Assembly: GCF_900103585.1 (NCBI RefSeq)
Contig: NZ_FNHV01000001.1
Location: forward strand, 686,387-750,386
Length of the DNA: 64,000 nt
Reading direction: 5' to 3'
Origin: Streptomyces sp. cf386
GTDB taxonomy: Bacteria > Actinomycetota > Actinomycetes > Streptomycetales > Streptomycetaceae
Position 1 is the stretch's first letter. Each line of letters starts with the position of its first letter. Positions 15,734 to 23,967 of the stretch are shown here, piece after piece. The notes beneath the pieces were generated by a model. The model saw only the letters and a program-made list of their open reading frames with translations, was not told the DNA's origin and made no database searches. A program made the position numbers and the translations under genes.

Positions 15734-17950
15734 TCAGAGTCGGTTCTGCTGATCACCGCGGTTCTTGCGGGCCTTCTCCGCGGCCTCGCTGCGCTGCCCG
15801 GTGATCTGCTCCGTGTACTCGGCAAGCGTAGTGCGCGGGTTGTCTTCCCACCACCGCTTCAGCTCTTCCGAGGCACGCGCGTACGCGATGTGTGACGGAC
15901 CCGTGAACAGCGACACTGGGTCGACACCGTCCGCCTGCGCCTTGCGGCTCAACAGGCGGCCGTTCGTGGCCTCTTCGGCGGCCAGCAGCTGCGCGAAGAC
16001 GTGCTCGCGGTACATCTCCCGGACCTGCGCGCGCGTGTACGCGCCGCGCGCCGACTCGGCTTCCGCCTCGCGTTCGGCGATCCAGCGCTCCGTCGACGAC
16101 ATGCCCTCGAACGGGTCCGGCAGATCGTCTGCGAGGAACGCCCAGTCGTCCGGCGTTCCCGCCGGCCCGAGGATGGCGTCCATCGCGGCGTGGTCGGCGA
16201 GCTGCCCTTCCACTGAGTGCGCGCCCGCAGCTTCTGGTAGCGGGGTCGCTGGGTGCCGGCGGTCCATCTCGGCCGCGATCCGTTCGGCGTCCTGCGCGCT
16301 GGCGTAGCGCAGCGCCCACCCGAGGGTGTCCTCGTCGACGCCGGAGAGGTCCGCGGCGAGGCGACCACCGGGGAAGACCTCCGCGAGCAGCTGGCGCCGG
16401 TCGGCCTCCGCAGCAATCGCCGCCAGGTCCTCGCCGCTCGCGTCCCGGGCGAGCTGCCCGAGCTGCTCGTCCGACATGCGCGCCAGCCGATCGTCGACCC
16501 CGGGAAGCTGGGTGTCGGCATCGCGGCGGTCCATCTCGGCGGCCAGGCGCAGCACGTCACCCGTGTTGAGGTGCGGCAGCAGTCGCGCGAGCTCGTCGTC
16601 GGAGAACCCGGTGAGGTCGTCGACCAGGCGCAGGGCCGGGCGCGCACGGGCGAGCAGGGCCTCGGTCTCGCGCCGGTCGACCTCGTCCTGGACCCGTCGG
16701 AGGTCCTCGCCGGACAGTCGGCCGGAGCGCATGGCGGTGGCCAGCTGCTCCTCCGTCATCTCGCGCAGCGCGCCAGGGTCTGTACGCAGCCTGGCGGCCT
16801 CGGTGCTCTCTGCGCGGGCCGACGGCTGCGTCCGGGCAGTCTGGACCTGCTCGCGCTCAGGCTTGCGGCGCAGGTGCTCGTGCGCGGCCACGTGCTCGCG
16901 CATGGCCTTCTGCCACTCGCGGACCTTCGCGTTCGCCGATCGGCGGGCGTCGTCGTCCATAGCGGCTGCTGCACGGCGCTTCCACCGGCGGATGTGCCGC
17001 TCGATCTCCCGCTGCCGCTGAGTGTCCTCGTACGTCGTCCCTGGCGTCGGAGGTGCCTCGGGCCGCGTCGTGACGCCGGGCAGGTACGCGCTCAGGCTGT
17101 GGCGGCAGTTCGGGTGGAACAGCCCTGCTGCGCGGGCCTCAAGGAGACTGCCCGCGACATGGATGACGACCGTACGGCCGTCCTCGATCTCGTGCTCGGC
17201 ACGGATCGTGTGAGGGCCGGAGCGGTCGGCCAGGGTGAGGATCTCGCCCTCCCACGCTGCGCACAGCGGGCACTCCAGCGGTGCGTCCGACACAACGACG
17301 AGTCCCACTTGGATCTCGGCGAGGGCGTCGATGTGGCCCTCGATCGCGGCGCGCGCGGTGACGGACCGTACGGCCATCTCGGCGTAGGCGGCCATGTCCC
17401 AGGAGCGGCCGGCGCGGTCGACGAACCCGGTGATTCCTCGGCTGGCGAACTGGTCCAGTGCCCTCTGGGTGGCCTGGCGGCGCGTCGTCGTGCCGAGCAG
17501 GACGCCGCCGGACACCCGCGACACGATCGAGCGGAAGGTGTCGACGACCGCGCGCGTGATGCGCTGGTAAAGCGGCCGGGTGTCCTCCGCCATCGAGGCG
17601 GCAAGCCGGTCGACCGCCGCGGCGTTGGGCAGCGTCCGGCGGGCCACCAGCTCCCGCCCGACGTCGAGCGCGCCGAGCTCGGCGACGGCGGCCTGGCGGC
17701 CGCGGTTGTACGCCTCGATCAGCGCTTCGGCGACGGCACCGGACGTGTCATTCGCCAGAGCCGTCGAGACGGTCTCCACGGCCCGCCGGAGATCGCCCAC
17801 GGCCGCGAACTTGAGCTCCGCCCACCGGGGCGACTCGATGTCCGCTTCCAGGGCCGCGGCGAGGCGCTCCAGGAGCGAGGCCTCGGCGTCCTCGTAGAGG
17901 CGCCGGACCTCAGTCGCGAGGTCCTCCGCCATCGCTGGGGATACCGGCAT
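15734..17950 (-). CDS. MuF-like minor capsid protein with repeated helical C-terminal region
   Basis: 738 residues from ATG 17950 (AGGGGG 6 bases upstream), overlapping the portal gene by 41 bp. Residues about 1-330 form the phage minor capsid domain, with a CPLC pair and the conserved HPNCRHSLSAYLPG motif at the end. After a basic helical segment (about 345-410) there are about four degenerate repeats of 45-50 residues ending in DRR (EVDRRE, AEMDRRD, AEADRRQ, AEMDRRH; about 430-600). The C-terminal 130 residues are helical and unassigned. MuF-type proteins enter the head through the portal and often carry variable C-terminal domains, some of them toxins. Confidence 0.85.
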   Translation of the reverse strand: MPVSPAMAEDLATEVRRLYEDAEASLLERLAAALEADIESPRWAELKFAAVGDLRRAVETVSTALANDTSGAVAEALIEAYNRGRQAAVAELGALDVGRELVARRTLPNAAAVDRLAASMAEDTRPLYQRITRAVVDTFRSIVSRVSGGVLLGTTTRRQATQRALDQFASRGITGFVDRAGRSWDMAAYAEMAVRSVTARAAIEGHIDALAEIQVGLVVVSDAPLECPLCAAWEGEILTLADRSGPHTIRAEHEIEDGRTVVIHVAGSLLEARAAGLFHPNCRHSLSAYLPGVTTRPEAPPTPGTTYEDTQRQREIERHIRRWKRRAAAAMDDDARRSANAKVREWQKAMREHVAAHEHLRRKPEREQVQTARTQPSARAESTEAARLRTDPGALREMTEEQLATAMRSGRLSGEDLRRVQDEVDRRETEALLARARPALRLVDDLTGFSDDELARLLPHLNTGDVLRLAAEMDRRDADTQLPGVDDRLARMSDEQLGQLARDASGEDLAAIAAEADRRQLLAEVFPGGRLAADLSGVDEDTLGWALRYASAQDAERIAAEMDRRHPATPLPEAAGAHSVEGQLADHAAMDAILGPAGTPDDWAFLADDLPDPFEGMSSTERWIAEREAEAESARGAYTRAQVREMYREHVFAQLLAAEEATNGRLLSRKAQADGVDPVSLFTGPSHIAYARASEELKRWWEDNPRTTLAEYTEQITGQRSEAAEKARKNRGDQQNRL

Positions 17951-19499
17951 TCGGCACCCCCTCGGCTCCCGTCTCAAACGGGTCAGCAACCGCGCGCCCG
18001 GACTCGCCGAGGATCTTGTCGACCTCGGCCTCAACCTGCTGGTCGTCCCAGTCCGGATGCATCATCCGCACGAGGGTGTCCGTGGACGCTGCCTCGGCCC
18101 GGCGCAGCAGCTCGGCCGTGGTGGCCAACTCGGTCGGGCCCTCACTGATGGAGTCCTGGAACTCCACCTTCGGCGGCTCCAGGTCCAAGCCCGTGACGCG
18201 GAACCTGTCGCCTGCCTGTACGGCCATCAAGGCGGCCGTGATGCTGGCGAGCGCCGGGCCCCAGTACAGAGTCTTGCGCGAGCGGGTAGCCATGCTCCGG
18301 CGCTCGCGAGCGCGGATCTCGGTCGCGGTGACCGCGGCCCCGTCGCCGGTCTCACCGAACGTCGAGGAGGAATAGCCGGCCTGCCGTACCGCCTGCTCCA
18401 CGAGCTCGGCGCACGTGTCGCGGTGCTCCTGGACCCGGATGTCGAACTGGACGACGGTGAGCGGATTCGGGTCGCCTGGCCGCTGGAGCATGTTGAGCCC
18501 CGAGTAGACCCGGCGTTCCTCGCTCCATGCCACGCCCTGGCCGGGGCCGAGGGACTCCAGCATCGTGTCGGGGACGACGATGCGGCCCTTGCCGTTCTGC
18601 ACGTCCCGCATCCACGACGAGTAGGTCTCGTCCAGCTGGTCCATCAGGCCTTCGATGCCCTGGAAGTCCGACTGTCCCCAGTAGGCGGCCGTGGGGATGT
18701 GCCGCCAGGCGCGCGCGGGGCGCACGTTGGGCACGTATGCCGCGGTGAGGTGGTCGGGGGCGCCGGTGTCGAGGCCGCCCTCCTCGTCGACCATCGAGGC
18801 GAGCGGTGCTGTCTCGGGGTGGTCGGCGAGCGGCCGTGCGGCGCCCAGGCTCGTTGCGGAGCCCTCGTAGAGGCCGTGGAAGATGCGGCCCTTCTCGTGG
18901 CGCTCCAGGTGCCGGAAGACCCTCTGGTCGTTGCGCCCTTCGGCCTCCAGGACGGTCCAGAAGGTGACCGCGACGAGCCGCCCGTACCGGAACTCGGGGA
19001 CGGCGCGGTCGGCGGCCGCGGTGTCGATCCACGGCCGGTCGGACACCTCGTCGTCCCAGACGACGCGCAGGTAGGCGCCCCCGAGCGCTGCGCAGATCTC
19101 CCCGGCCTCCAGGAGGGTTGGCTGGAGACCGTCCTCCATGAGCGCGTCGAGGGCCTGCTGTGTCGCTTCGCTGGCCCCCTCCGGGGCAAGGAGTTTGGGC
19201 GGCTCCGAGAACAGCAGCTCCGAAGAGGTCCGGGCGATGTCCCCGGCGAGCGGCACGTGGAGCTTGTCGCGCTTCTCGCCCTCCGGTGTGGGCTGGCCCC
19301 AGAACCAGCGAGCGAGGCGCCCAACGAGGCCACCGCGGTGCTGCGCCGGCCGGTCGATGGCTTCGCGGTAGCCGCGGCCGGAGTAGCGGGCTTCAAGGCG
19401 GTCGGGCTCGGAGGAGTACCAGGCATCCCAGTCGGCGAGGGCGTACTGGACGCGCTCGTCGACGGGTGGCCACGTCATGTCGCCAGTGGGCAGAGGCAT
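17910..19499 (-). CDS. Portal protein (SPP1 gp6-like)
   Basis: 529 residues from ATG 19499, which overlaps the terminase stop (TAATG). The N-terminal WPPVDERVQYALADWDAWYS and WFWGQPTPEGEKRDKLHVPL, the central GQSDFQGIEGLMDQLDETYS followed by WMRDVQNGKGRI, and ATEIRARERRSMATRSRK with a preceding GAAVTATE are typical of the Streptomyces-phage portal family. Twelve copies should form the DNA channel and docking site for terminase. Order terminase-portal-MuF is canonical. Confidence 0.93.
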   Translation of the reverse strand: MPLPTGDMTWPPVDERVQYALADWDAWYSSEPDRLEARYSGRGYREAIDRPAQHRGGLVGRLARWFWGQPTPEGEKRDKLHVPLAGDIARTSSELLFSEPPKLLAPEGASEATQQALDALMEDGLQPTLLEAGEICAALGGAYLRVVWDDEVSDRPWIDTAAADRAVPEFRYGRLVAVTFWTVLEAEGRNDQRVFRHLERHEKGRIFHGLYEGSATSLGAARPLADHPETAPLASMVDEEGGLDTGAPDHLTAAYVPNVRPARAWRHIPTAAYWGQSDFQGIEGLMDQLDETYSSWMRDVQNGKGRIVVPDTMLESLGPGQGVAWSEERRVYSGLNMLQRPGDPNPLTVVQFDIRVQEHRDTCAELVEQAVRQAGYSSSTFGETGDGAAVTATEIRARERRSMATRSRKTLYWGPALASITAALMAVQAGDRFRVTGLDLEPPKVEFQDSISEGPTELATTAELLRRAEAASTDTLVRMMHPDWDDQQVEAEVDKILGESGRAVADPFETGAEGVPNAGIPSDGGGPRD

Positions 19500-20776
19500 T
19501 ACGCGGCCACCTCCAGGAGCATCGGGATGTGCGGCCGCCACAGGGCCTCGGTCGTACGGACGCCGTACCGCAGCGCATCGCACGAGTGGTCATCGATCTT
19601 GATGGGCTTGTCCTCGCCCTTCTCCGCTGCCTCGTCGTCCCAGGAGTAGCCCGGGAGTTCCTCGATCAGCCCGCGCGCGGACGGGTGTACGCGCAGCCGG
19701 TCACCGGCGAACAGGGCCGCCACGGTTCGGATGCCGTCCAGCACGGTGTTCTCTGCCGGGGTGACGCCGGAGACGCCGTCCCGGTGCAGCTGCTCGATGT
19801 ACGAGGCCGCGGACGGGTCGACGACCGTCCAGTCCGGGTGGACACCGAGGACGTTGGTCTGCGGCTGGGCCACGGAGGCGAGCCAGTGCCGGCGTGCGGC
19901 GGAGTACTCGGCGTCGGTCTTCTTCCGGCGTTCGGTGCGCGAGTCCCACCGGTACTCCGAGACGACGTAGAGCCGTTGGTCGACGCCGAGCCCGATGAGG
20001 AGGTCGGCGTACGGGTTGGTGGTGCCGTAGTCGATCGCGTCGCACAGCCACCGTTGGATGTGCGGGAGGTCGGCGACGACGTGACGCTGCTCGTCGAACG
20101 CCTCGTAGATCGCGCCCTCGGCCTGCACCCAGTGCCCGAGGATGTTCCGCCGGTAGAACAGCCCGGTGTAGGTGGTCTTGAGGAACGCGACGTACTGCGG
20201 GTCGAGGTACGGGTTGTCGTCGAGGGTGAAGTGCCAGCTGCGCAGGCCGGTCTCGGCGGGCCGCTTCAGGTACTCCTTGCGGAACCAGTGCGCCGGGTTG
20301 TCCGGGTTGGTCGTCGTGAAGATCCGCGCGCCCTTGACGGAGCAGCGCGCGACCAGCTGGTCGAAGAACGTCCGGGGCAGGGTGGTCGCCTCGTCGACGT
20401 ACGCGCCCGCGCAAGTCATGCCTCGGACCTTGGGTTCAGCCTTCGCGTCGTTCGCACCGAGGACGTGGACGACGCGGCCCATGATGATCGCGATCGGGGC
20501 GCCCGCGTTGTAGCTGATCTGCTTGGCGAGCGGCCCGAAGATCTCCGGGTTCGTGAGCGGCGCGATCACGTTCCGGTACAGGGAGTCGCGGGTGCGGCCC
20601 ACCATCACCAGCTCGCCCCCGGTCGGGGCGTCGGCGACGAAGGCGAGCCAGCAGATCAGCGACGCGATCGTCTTCCCGGAACGGACCGACCCCTCCCACG
20701 CGTTGATGCGCGCCTCGGCCTCCACGACGGAGACGATCTGCTTGCGGGACAGCGGCAGCGCATCAAGGAGACTCAC
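19499..20776 (-). CDS. terL: Terminase large subunit (packaging ATPase/nuclease)
   Basis: 425 residues from GTG 20776, 14 bp inside the end of the small-subunit gene. Walker A is GSVRSGKT (29-36) and Walker B is VDEA (127-130, preceded by AGAY), with the coupling motif TTTNPDN (about 154-160). The C-terminal RNase H-like nuclease has the acidic residues at D249 (CDAIDYGTTNPYADLLIG) and in the late DDHSCDALRYG motif. It pumps DNA into procapsids through the portal and cuts it into genome lengths. Confidence 0.95.
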   Translation of the reverse strand: MSLLDALPLSRKQIVSVVEAEARINAWEGSVRSGKTIASLICWLAFVADAPTGGELVMVGRTRDSLYRNVIAPLTNPEIFGPLAKQISYNAGAPIAIIMGRVVHVLGANDAKAEPKVRGMTCAGAYVDEATTLPRTFFDQLVARCSVKGARIFTTTNPDNPAHWFRKEYLKRPAETGLRSWHFTLDDNPYLDPQYVAFLKTTYTGLFYRRNILGHWVQAEGAIYEAFDEQRHVVADLPHIQRWLCDAIDYGTTNPYADLLIGLGVDQRLYVVSEYRWDSRTERRKKTDAEYSAARRHWLASVAQPQTNVLGVHPDWTVVDPSAASYIEQLHRDGVSGVTPAENTVLDGIRTVAALFAGDRLRVHPSARGLIEELPGYSWDDEAAEKGEDKPIKIDDHSCDALRYGVRTTEALWRPHIPMLLEVAA

Positions 20777-21314
20777 CCTCCGCCTCCTCGTCGGCGCCGC
20801 CCTCCTCGCCCGCGGCCTCGTCGTACGCCGCCTTGAGACCGAGCATGAGCTGGCCGAGCATCGACTTCGCGTCGTCGGCTCCGGCGTCGGCCGAGGGGGG
20901 CACAAGCTTCAGCGACCGGTCGATGGCCATGCCCGCGGTGGACATGAGCGCCTTCTTCGCGTCGGCCGGCGGCTCGTCGACCGGGCGCTCGTTGTAGGTG
21001 TTCTCCTTGCCGCCGAAGCTGTAGACCACCGAGGGCCGCCAGAGCTGCTCGGTGAGACGCTCGGCGTCGCCCTGGAGGGCCTCGGCGAGGACGGCGCGCC
21101 GCTCGGCAAGCTGGGCGACGCGGTGCCGGGTGGCCTCCTCGGTCATGGTGACGTCGAAGACGAGCCCGAGTTCGGCGGCGATGACGGAGACGGTGCGCTG
21201 CGCGCGGCCGATCTCGCGGGCGATGGCGTTGCGGCCCATCCCTTGCGCGTGCAGCTCGCGTACGCGCTCGTAGTCCTCGTCGGTGACGGGGGTCTTGGTC
21301 CAGCCGGAGACCAT
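20763..21314 (-). CDS. terS: Terminase small subunit
   Basis: 183 residues from ATG 21314, with an ideal GGAGGTGACC leader. The N-terminus holds a helix-turn-helix (about 13-48: DYERVRELHAQGMGRNAIAR, then EIGRAQRTVSVIAAELG), followed by a long helical oligomerisation region (55-90) and an acidic C-terminus (ADEEAEGESP). It would recognise the packaging site and load the large subunit, whose start overlaps it. First gene of the late structural operon; the region just upstream (21315-21390) is the likely vicinity of the packaging site. Confidence 0.88.
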   Translation of the reverse strand: MVSGWTKTPVTDEDYERVRELHAQGMGRNAIAREIGRAQRTVSVIAAELGLVFDVTMTEEATRHRVAQLAERRAVLAEALQGDAERLTEQLWRPSVVYSFGGKENTYNERPVDEPPADAKKALMSTAGMAIDRSLKLVPPSADAGADDAKSMLGQLMLGLKAAYDEAAGEEGGADEEAEGESP

Positions 21315-21390
21315 GGTCACCTCCGGGCGTGCGAAGGCCCGGCCGCGCACGGGCGCGAGCCGGGCCAGACTGCGGGGCGGGTAAGCGCTC

Positions 21391-21768
21391 CTACGGGCAG
21401 TTGATGGCGAGGTGCGGCCAGGAGTCGGGCCACGCCTCGGTGCTGCCGCTGTGGGCGCGGTACGCGTCGGGGTCGGCGTACCAGCGGGCGCGGCAGACGT
21501 AGCGGCTGGCGGCCTCGCTGTGCTGGACCTTGATGTAGTACAGCTCGGCGCCTCGGATGCCGCGCGCGTGGTCGCGGATGGCGGCGCGGGCTTGTTCCTT
21601 GGTTGCCCCAGGGATGATCAGGTCTGCGCTGCCGGTGCTTCCGTCGGCGGTCTCACGCGCGGTGACGCTCGCTTCGCGAACGGCGGCGCTTCCTGGCGTC
21701 TGATCGGCGCAGCTGGTGAGGGCGAGCAGGGCGCCGGCGGCGAGCGCGGTGGTGGTGTGGGTGCGCAT
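21391..21768 (-). CDS. Phage-encoded lipoprotein
   Basis: 125 residues with a lipoprotein signal: MRTHTTTALAAGALLALTSC, with lipobox LTSC and the lipidated Cys at 20. The mature part is short, hydrophilic, with two more Cys (YVCRARWYADPDAYRAH and the C-terminal INCP) and a W-rich end. It is alone between the early cassette and the terminase genes, bounded by a strong hairpin upstream (21869-21900). Lipoproteins in such moron positions in other temperate phages (for example Ltp of the Streptococcus phage TP-J34) block injection by related phages; that role is inferred here, not shown. Confidence 0.8.
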   Translation of the reverse strand: MRTHTTTALAAGALLALTSCADQTPGSAAVREASVTARETADGSTGSADLIIPGATKEQARAAIRDHARGIRGAELYYIKVQHSEAASRYVCRARWYADPDAYRAHSGSTEAWPDSWPHLAINCP

Positions 21769-21868
21769 GGTCCCCCCTGGACGTGCGTGCCTGAGGGTCC
21801 ATCATGCGGCATGTGGAGACGATGTGAACGTCGGTGTCCGCTGCCTGGTGCGGAGTGTTGGGAAAGGC

Positions 21869-21900
21869 GGAGGCCCCGGCCTGTGCGGCTCGGGGCCTCC
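21869..21900 (-). terminator. Strong hairpin upstream of the lipoprotein gene
   Basis: Perfect 10-bp arms GGAGGCCCCG and CGGGGCCTCC with a 12-base loop. It separates the lipoprotein gene from the genes to its right. The rest of 21769-22026 holds no gene that I can support. Confidence 0.75.
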
Positions 21901-21988
21901 CGTCCGGAGCACGACTCCCGGTTACGTGCTGGGTGATTCTCGGAGTATCAGGGTCCGGGCACGCCGGACGTGGGGCCAGGATGCGGCA

Positions 21989-22029
21989 TGATCGCGTCGA
22001 ACGCAACTACGGACGTAGTCCAGCGATCA
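21989..22029 (-). terminator. Nested dyad at the end of gene 22027-22317
   Basis: Outer arms TGATCGC and GCGATCA enclose an inner dyad ACTACG/CGTAGT (22006-22019) and overlap the stop codon at 22027. It could act as a factor-independent terminator, although no clear T-run follows on the minus strand. Confidence 0.4.
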
Positions 22030-22317
22030 CTTCGGAGCTGGCCCGGTACCCAGCAGGCCCACGCTCCAGTGCGCCCCGTTGAAGCCGATGCTCGTCACGA
22101 GCACCTGGCCCGTCCGGCCGTCCGGCAGCTCGATGAGCACGGACTGAGGGCCTTCCAGGTCCCCCGGGAAACCCTCTGGCGTGTCGCTCGCAGAGAAGCG
22201 CGCCGAGCCTTCCCAGGACCTCAGCCCTCCGTCCGGGGCGTTCTCCTGGAGCCGGACGTTCGGGAGCTGCACGCCGCCGATTGTGGCTGAACCGCTGTAC
22301 GTGAACCGTTCGGTCAT
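22027..22317 (-). CDS. Conserved phage hypothetical protein (96 aa)
   Basis: 96 residues, ATG 22317 with GGGAGGATGAGCCC leader. Sequence such as MTERFTYSGSATIGGVQLPN and VLIELPDGRTGQVLVTSIGF predicts a small all-beta protein. The GSATIGGVQL...DGRTGQV pattern recurs in small actinobacterial phage proteins, but I cannot name a family. It stands alone between hairpins, so it may be expressed separately. Confidence 0.6.
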   Translation of the reverse strand: MTERFTYSGSATIGGVQLPNVRLQENAPDGGLRSWEGSARFSASDTPEGFPGDLEGPQSVLIELPDGRTGQVLVTSIGFNGAHWSVGLLGTGPAPK

Positions 22318-22352
22318 GGGCTCATCCTCCCTGTGGTGTCAAACGGGAGCGG

Positions 22353-22532
22353 TCAGTCGTCGTCCTCGTCGAGGGCGGTCTCAACTTCCTTGATCTTCCC
22401 GGTCGTCGACAGCTCCGCGCGTATCGGGTTGTCGCCGGGGACGCCGGCCTTCCTGGCGGCGTCGACGAACGCTGCGAGCTCGTCCAACGTCAGGTCCTTG
22501 TCGGCGCCGGTGAACTTCAGGGCTGCGGGCAT
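22353..22532 (-). CDS. Small acidic hypothetical protein (59 aa)
   Basis: An open frame of 59 residues: MPAALKFTGADKDLTLDELA, a helical middle (AFVDAARKAGVPGDN) and a beta-type end with a TALDEDDD tail. It fills the space between two genes on the same strand and has normal Streptomyces codon use (G/C in third positions), which supports it being coding. No clear Shine-Dalgarno precedes the ATG. Similar short acidic proteins occur in actinophages; function unknown. Confidence 0.6.
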   Translation of the reverse strand: MPAALKFTGADKDLTLDELAAFVDAARKAGVPGDNPIRAELSTTGKIKEVETALDEDDD

Positions 22533-22553
22533 GGGTTCAGGATGGCGTACGAA

Positions 22554-22584
22554 GGCCCCGCCGCGAAGGGGAAGCGGCGGGGCC
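22554..22584 (-). terminator. Hairpin after the membrane cassette
   Basis: Arms GGCCCCGCCGC and GCGGCGGGGCC, 9-base loop, directly after the stop of the 22599-23291 gene and followed on the minus strand by TTCGTACGCC. Confidence 0.8.
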
Positions 22585-22598
22585 AGTGGCGCTCAGCC

Positions 22599-23291
22599 TC
22601 AGGGGGTTGGAGGCTCTCGCCTGTGCGTCTTGCCGTGCGCCTTCTCGGCCTCGGCGAAGAAGCGGTCGACGATGTTTTCGAGGTCGCCGCGGGTTGGGGC
22701 GAGGTAACCGGCATCGCCGATGGCCTGTACACGGATCCCCTCCCCGGATGCCTCTCCGTCACCGTTGTTGCTGTTGGCGTTGTCGTCTGACCTGCAACAA
22801 CAACCCTCTCCATGGGGTTCGGCAGCAGGGGGAGAGGGCGCGGGCGGGATGGCATCCCGGTGTACGGCCGGCCCGTTCCCCTCTCCCGTGCGTACGGCCT
22901 TCCAGGGGATGCCCTCGGCCTTGAGGAGCGCCTTCACGGCCTTGGTGTCGGGGAGCTTCAGGTCGGCGCGGAGGGTGGTGAGGAGGACGCCCTTGTCGTC
23001 GCCGACGAGGCGGCGCAGAGCCTCGCCGACGTCCGGGGGCGTCTCCTCCTCGGCGGCGGCCTGGTCGTCGTGGCGGCGGGTGGTCCAGTGGCGGGCCTTC
23101 TGCCAGCCGTGTGTGCCGAGGATGCCGACGATGACGTAGGCGATCTCAGGGAACGCGGCGACGAGGCCCCAGACGGCGAGCCCGGCAACAAGGGCGAGGA
23201 TCACGCGGGCCGCGCGCTCGCTCATCCCGTCCGACTCCCCCGCCGGTTCGGCCTCCTCGGCCTCTGTCTCTGGGGCCTCGTCGGCGCTCAC
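22599..23291 (-). CDS. Membrane protein with C-terminal winged-helix-like segment
   Basis: 230 residues from GTG 23291, overlapping the previous stop as GTGA. An acidic leader (1-25) is followed by two close membrane segments (about 29-65: VILALVAGLAVWGLVAAF, IAYVIVGILG), a linker, and a segment GVLLTTLRADLKLPDTKAV plus LLKAEGIPWKAVRTG that looks like a small winged-helix. The tail is Pro/Asn-rich with a CCC triplet, then DLENIVDRFFAEAEKAHG. Proteins with TMs plus such a domain occur next to transfer genes of Streptomyces integrative plasmids; that link is only an inference here. Confidence 0.65.
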   Translation of the reverse strand: MSADEAPETEAEEAEPAGESDGMSERAARVILALVAGLAVWGLVAAFPEIAYVIVGILGTHGWQKARHWTTRRHDDQAAAEEETPPDVGEALRRLVGDDKGVLLTTLRADLKLPDTKAVKALLKAEGIPWKAVRTGEGNGPAVHRDAIPPAPSPPAAEPHGEGCCCRSDDNANSNNGDGEASGEGIRVQAIGDAGYLAPTRGDLENIVDRFFAEAEKAHGKTHRREPPTP

Positions 23292-23794
23292 GTGAACGTC
23301 CCGGTGAACCCGGAGCCGAGCATGTTGACCGCGCTGCCGAGCGGTACCGCAGCCATCCCGGCCACGTTCCCGGACAGGGCCAGGCACACGCCGGAGAACG
23401 CTCCCGTCATCAGCTTCGAGTTCGGCACTTTGGGCGCCCACTTCAGCAGGGCGATGAACACCAGCGTGAACAGGAAGACGATCACGAAACCCCCGTCCGT
23501 GAGGACGACGGGGTTGCCGCGGACGACGAGCGGGGCGTTCCCCCCGACGCCGACGACCAGGCCGGCCCACCCGCCGACGTTGGCGATCCAGATCGCGAGC
23601 CAGGTGACGACGCCGAGCGCGGACCAGGCGGTGAACGTGGCCAGCGCGGCGAGCAGGCCGTAGATGTGGGCGAGGACGAACGGGACCAGGCCGGCCCACC
23701 GGTGTTTCTCCTGGAACCACCAGCGGATGAGGAACATGAGGATGATGCCGACGCCGATGGCGACGCCACCGAGGTTGATGACGGTGTACGGCAT
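23288..23794 (-). CDS. Polytopic membrane protein (4-5 TM)
   Basis: 168 residues with predicted membrane segments around 5-25, 36-58, 60-85, 98-118 and 130-155. The loops are short and there is no enzymatic motif. Translation of the next gene is coupled to it by a GTGA overlap, and the short 23797-23967 membrane gene ends 2 bp before its start. The layout (small TM gene, 4-5 TM gene, TM/winged-helix gene behind an RHH regulator) resembles spread-protein clusters of Streptomyces mobile elements. Confidence 0.7.
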   Translation of the reverse strand: MPYTVINLGGVAIGVGIILMFLIRWWFQEKHRWAGLVPFVLAHIYGLLAALATFTAWSALGVVTWLAIWIANVGGWAGLVVGVGGNAPLVVRGNPVVLTDGGFVIVFLFTLVFIALLKWAPKVPNSKLMTGAFSGVCLALSGNVAGMAAVPLGSAVNMLGSGFTGTFT

Positions 23795-23796
23795 GG

Positions 23797-23967
23797 TCAG
23801 TGGCTCCAGACGGCCGCGACGTAGGTCACGGCGAGGGTGATGAGGGCGACGGTGCAGGCGGCCGGGCCGAGGTAGAGGAGTGGGGCGCGGCGGGGTGCGA
23901 CGGCGAGCAGGCCGGCCGCGCCGATGGCTGCGATGACCGGCCAGACGATCACTGCGGGCCCGGCCAT
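23797..23967 (-). CDS. Small membrane protein (56 aa)
   Basis: 56 residues with two membrane segments (about 4-24 and 31-52) separated by a basic turn APRRAP. ATG 23967 is preceded by GGAGGGGCC and lies 19 bp inside the end of the RHH-protein gene, so the two are coupled. No family recognised. Confidence 0.65.
   Translation of the reverse strand: MAGPAVIVWPVIAAIGAAGLLAVAPRRAPLLYLGPAACTVALITLAVTYVAAVWSH

Noticed and set aside
21969..22040. tRNA-like cloverleaf near the end of gene 22027
   Set aside because: The nested dyads lack D-, anticodon- and T-arm consensus and overlap a coding stop; treated as a possible terminator.
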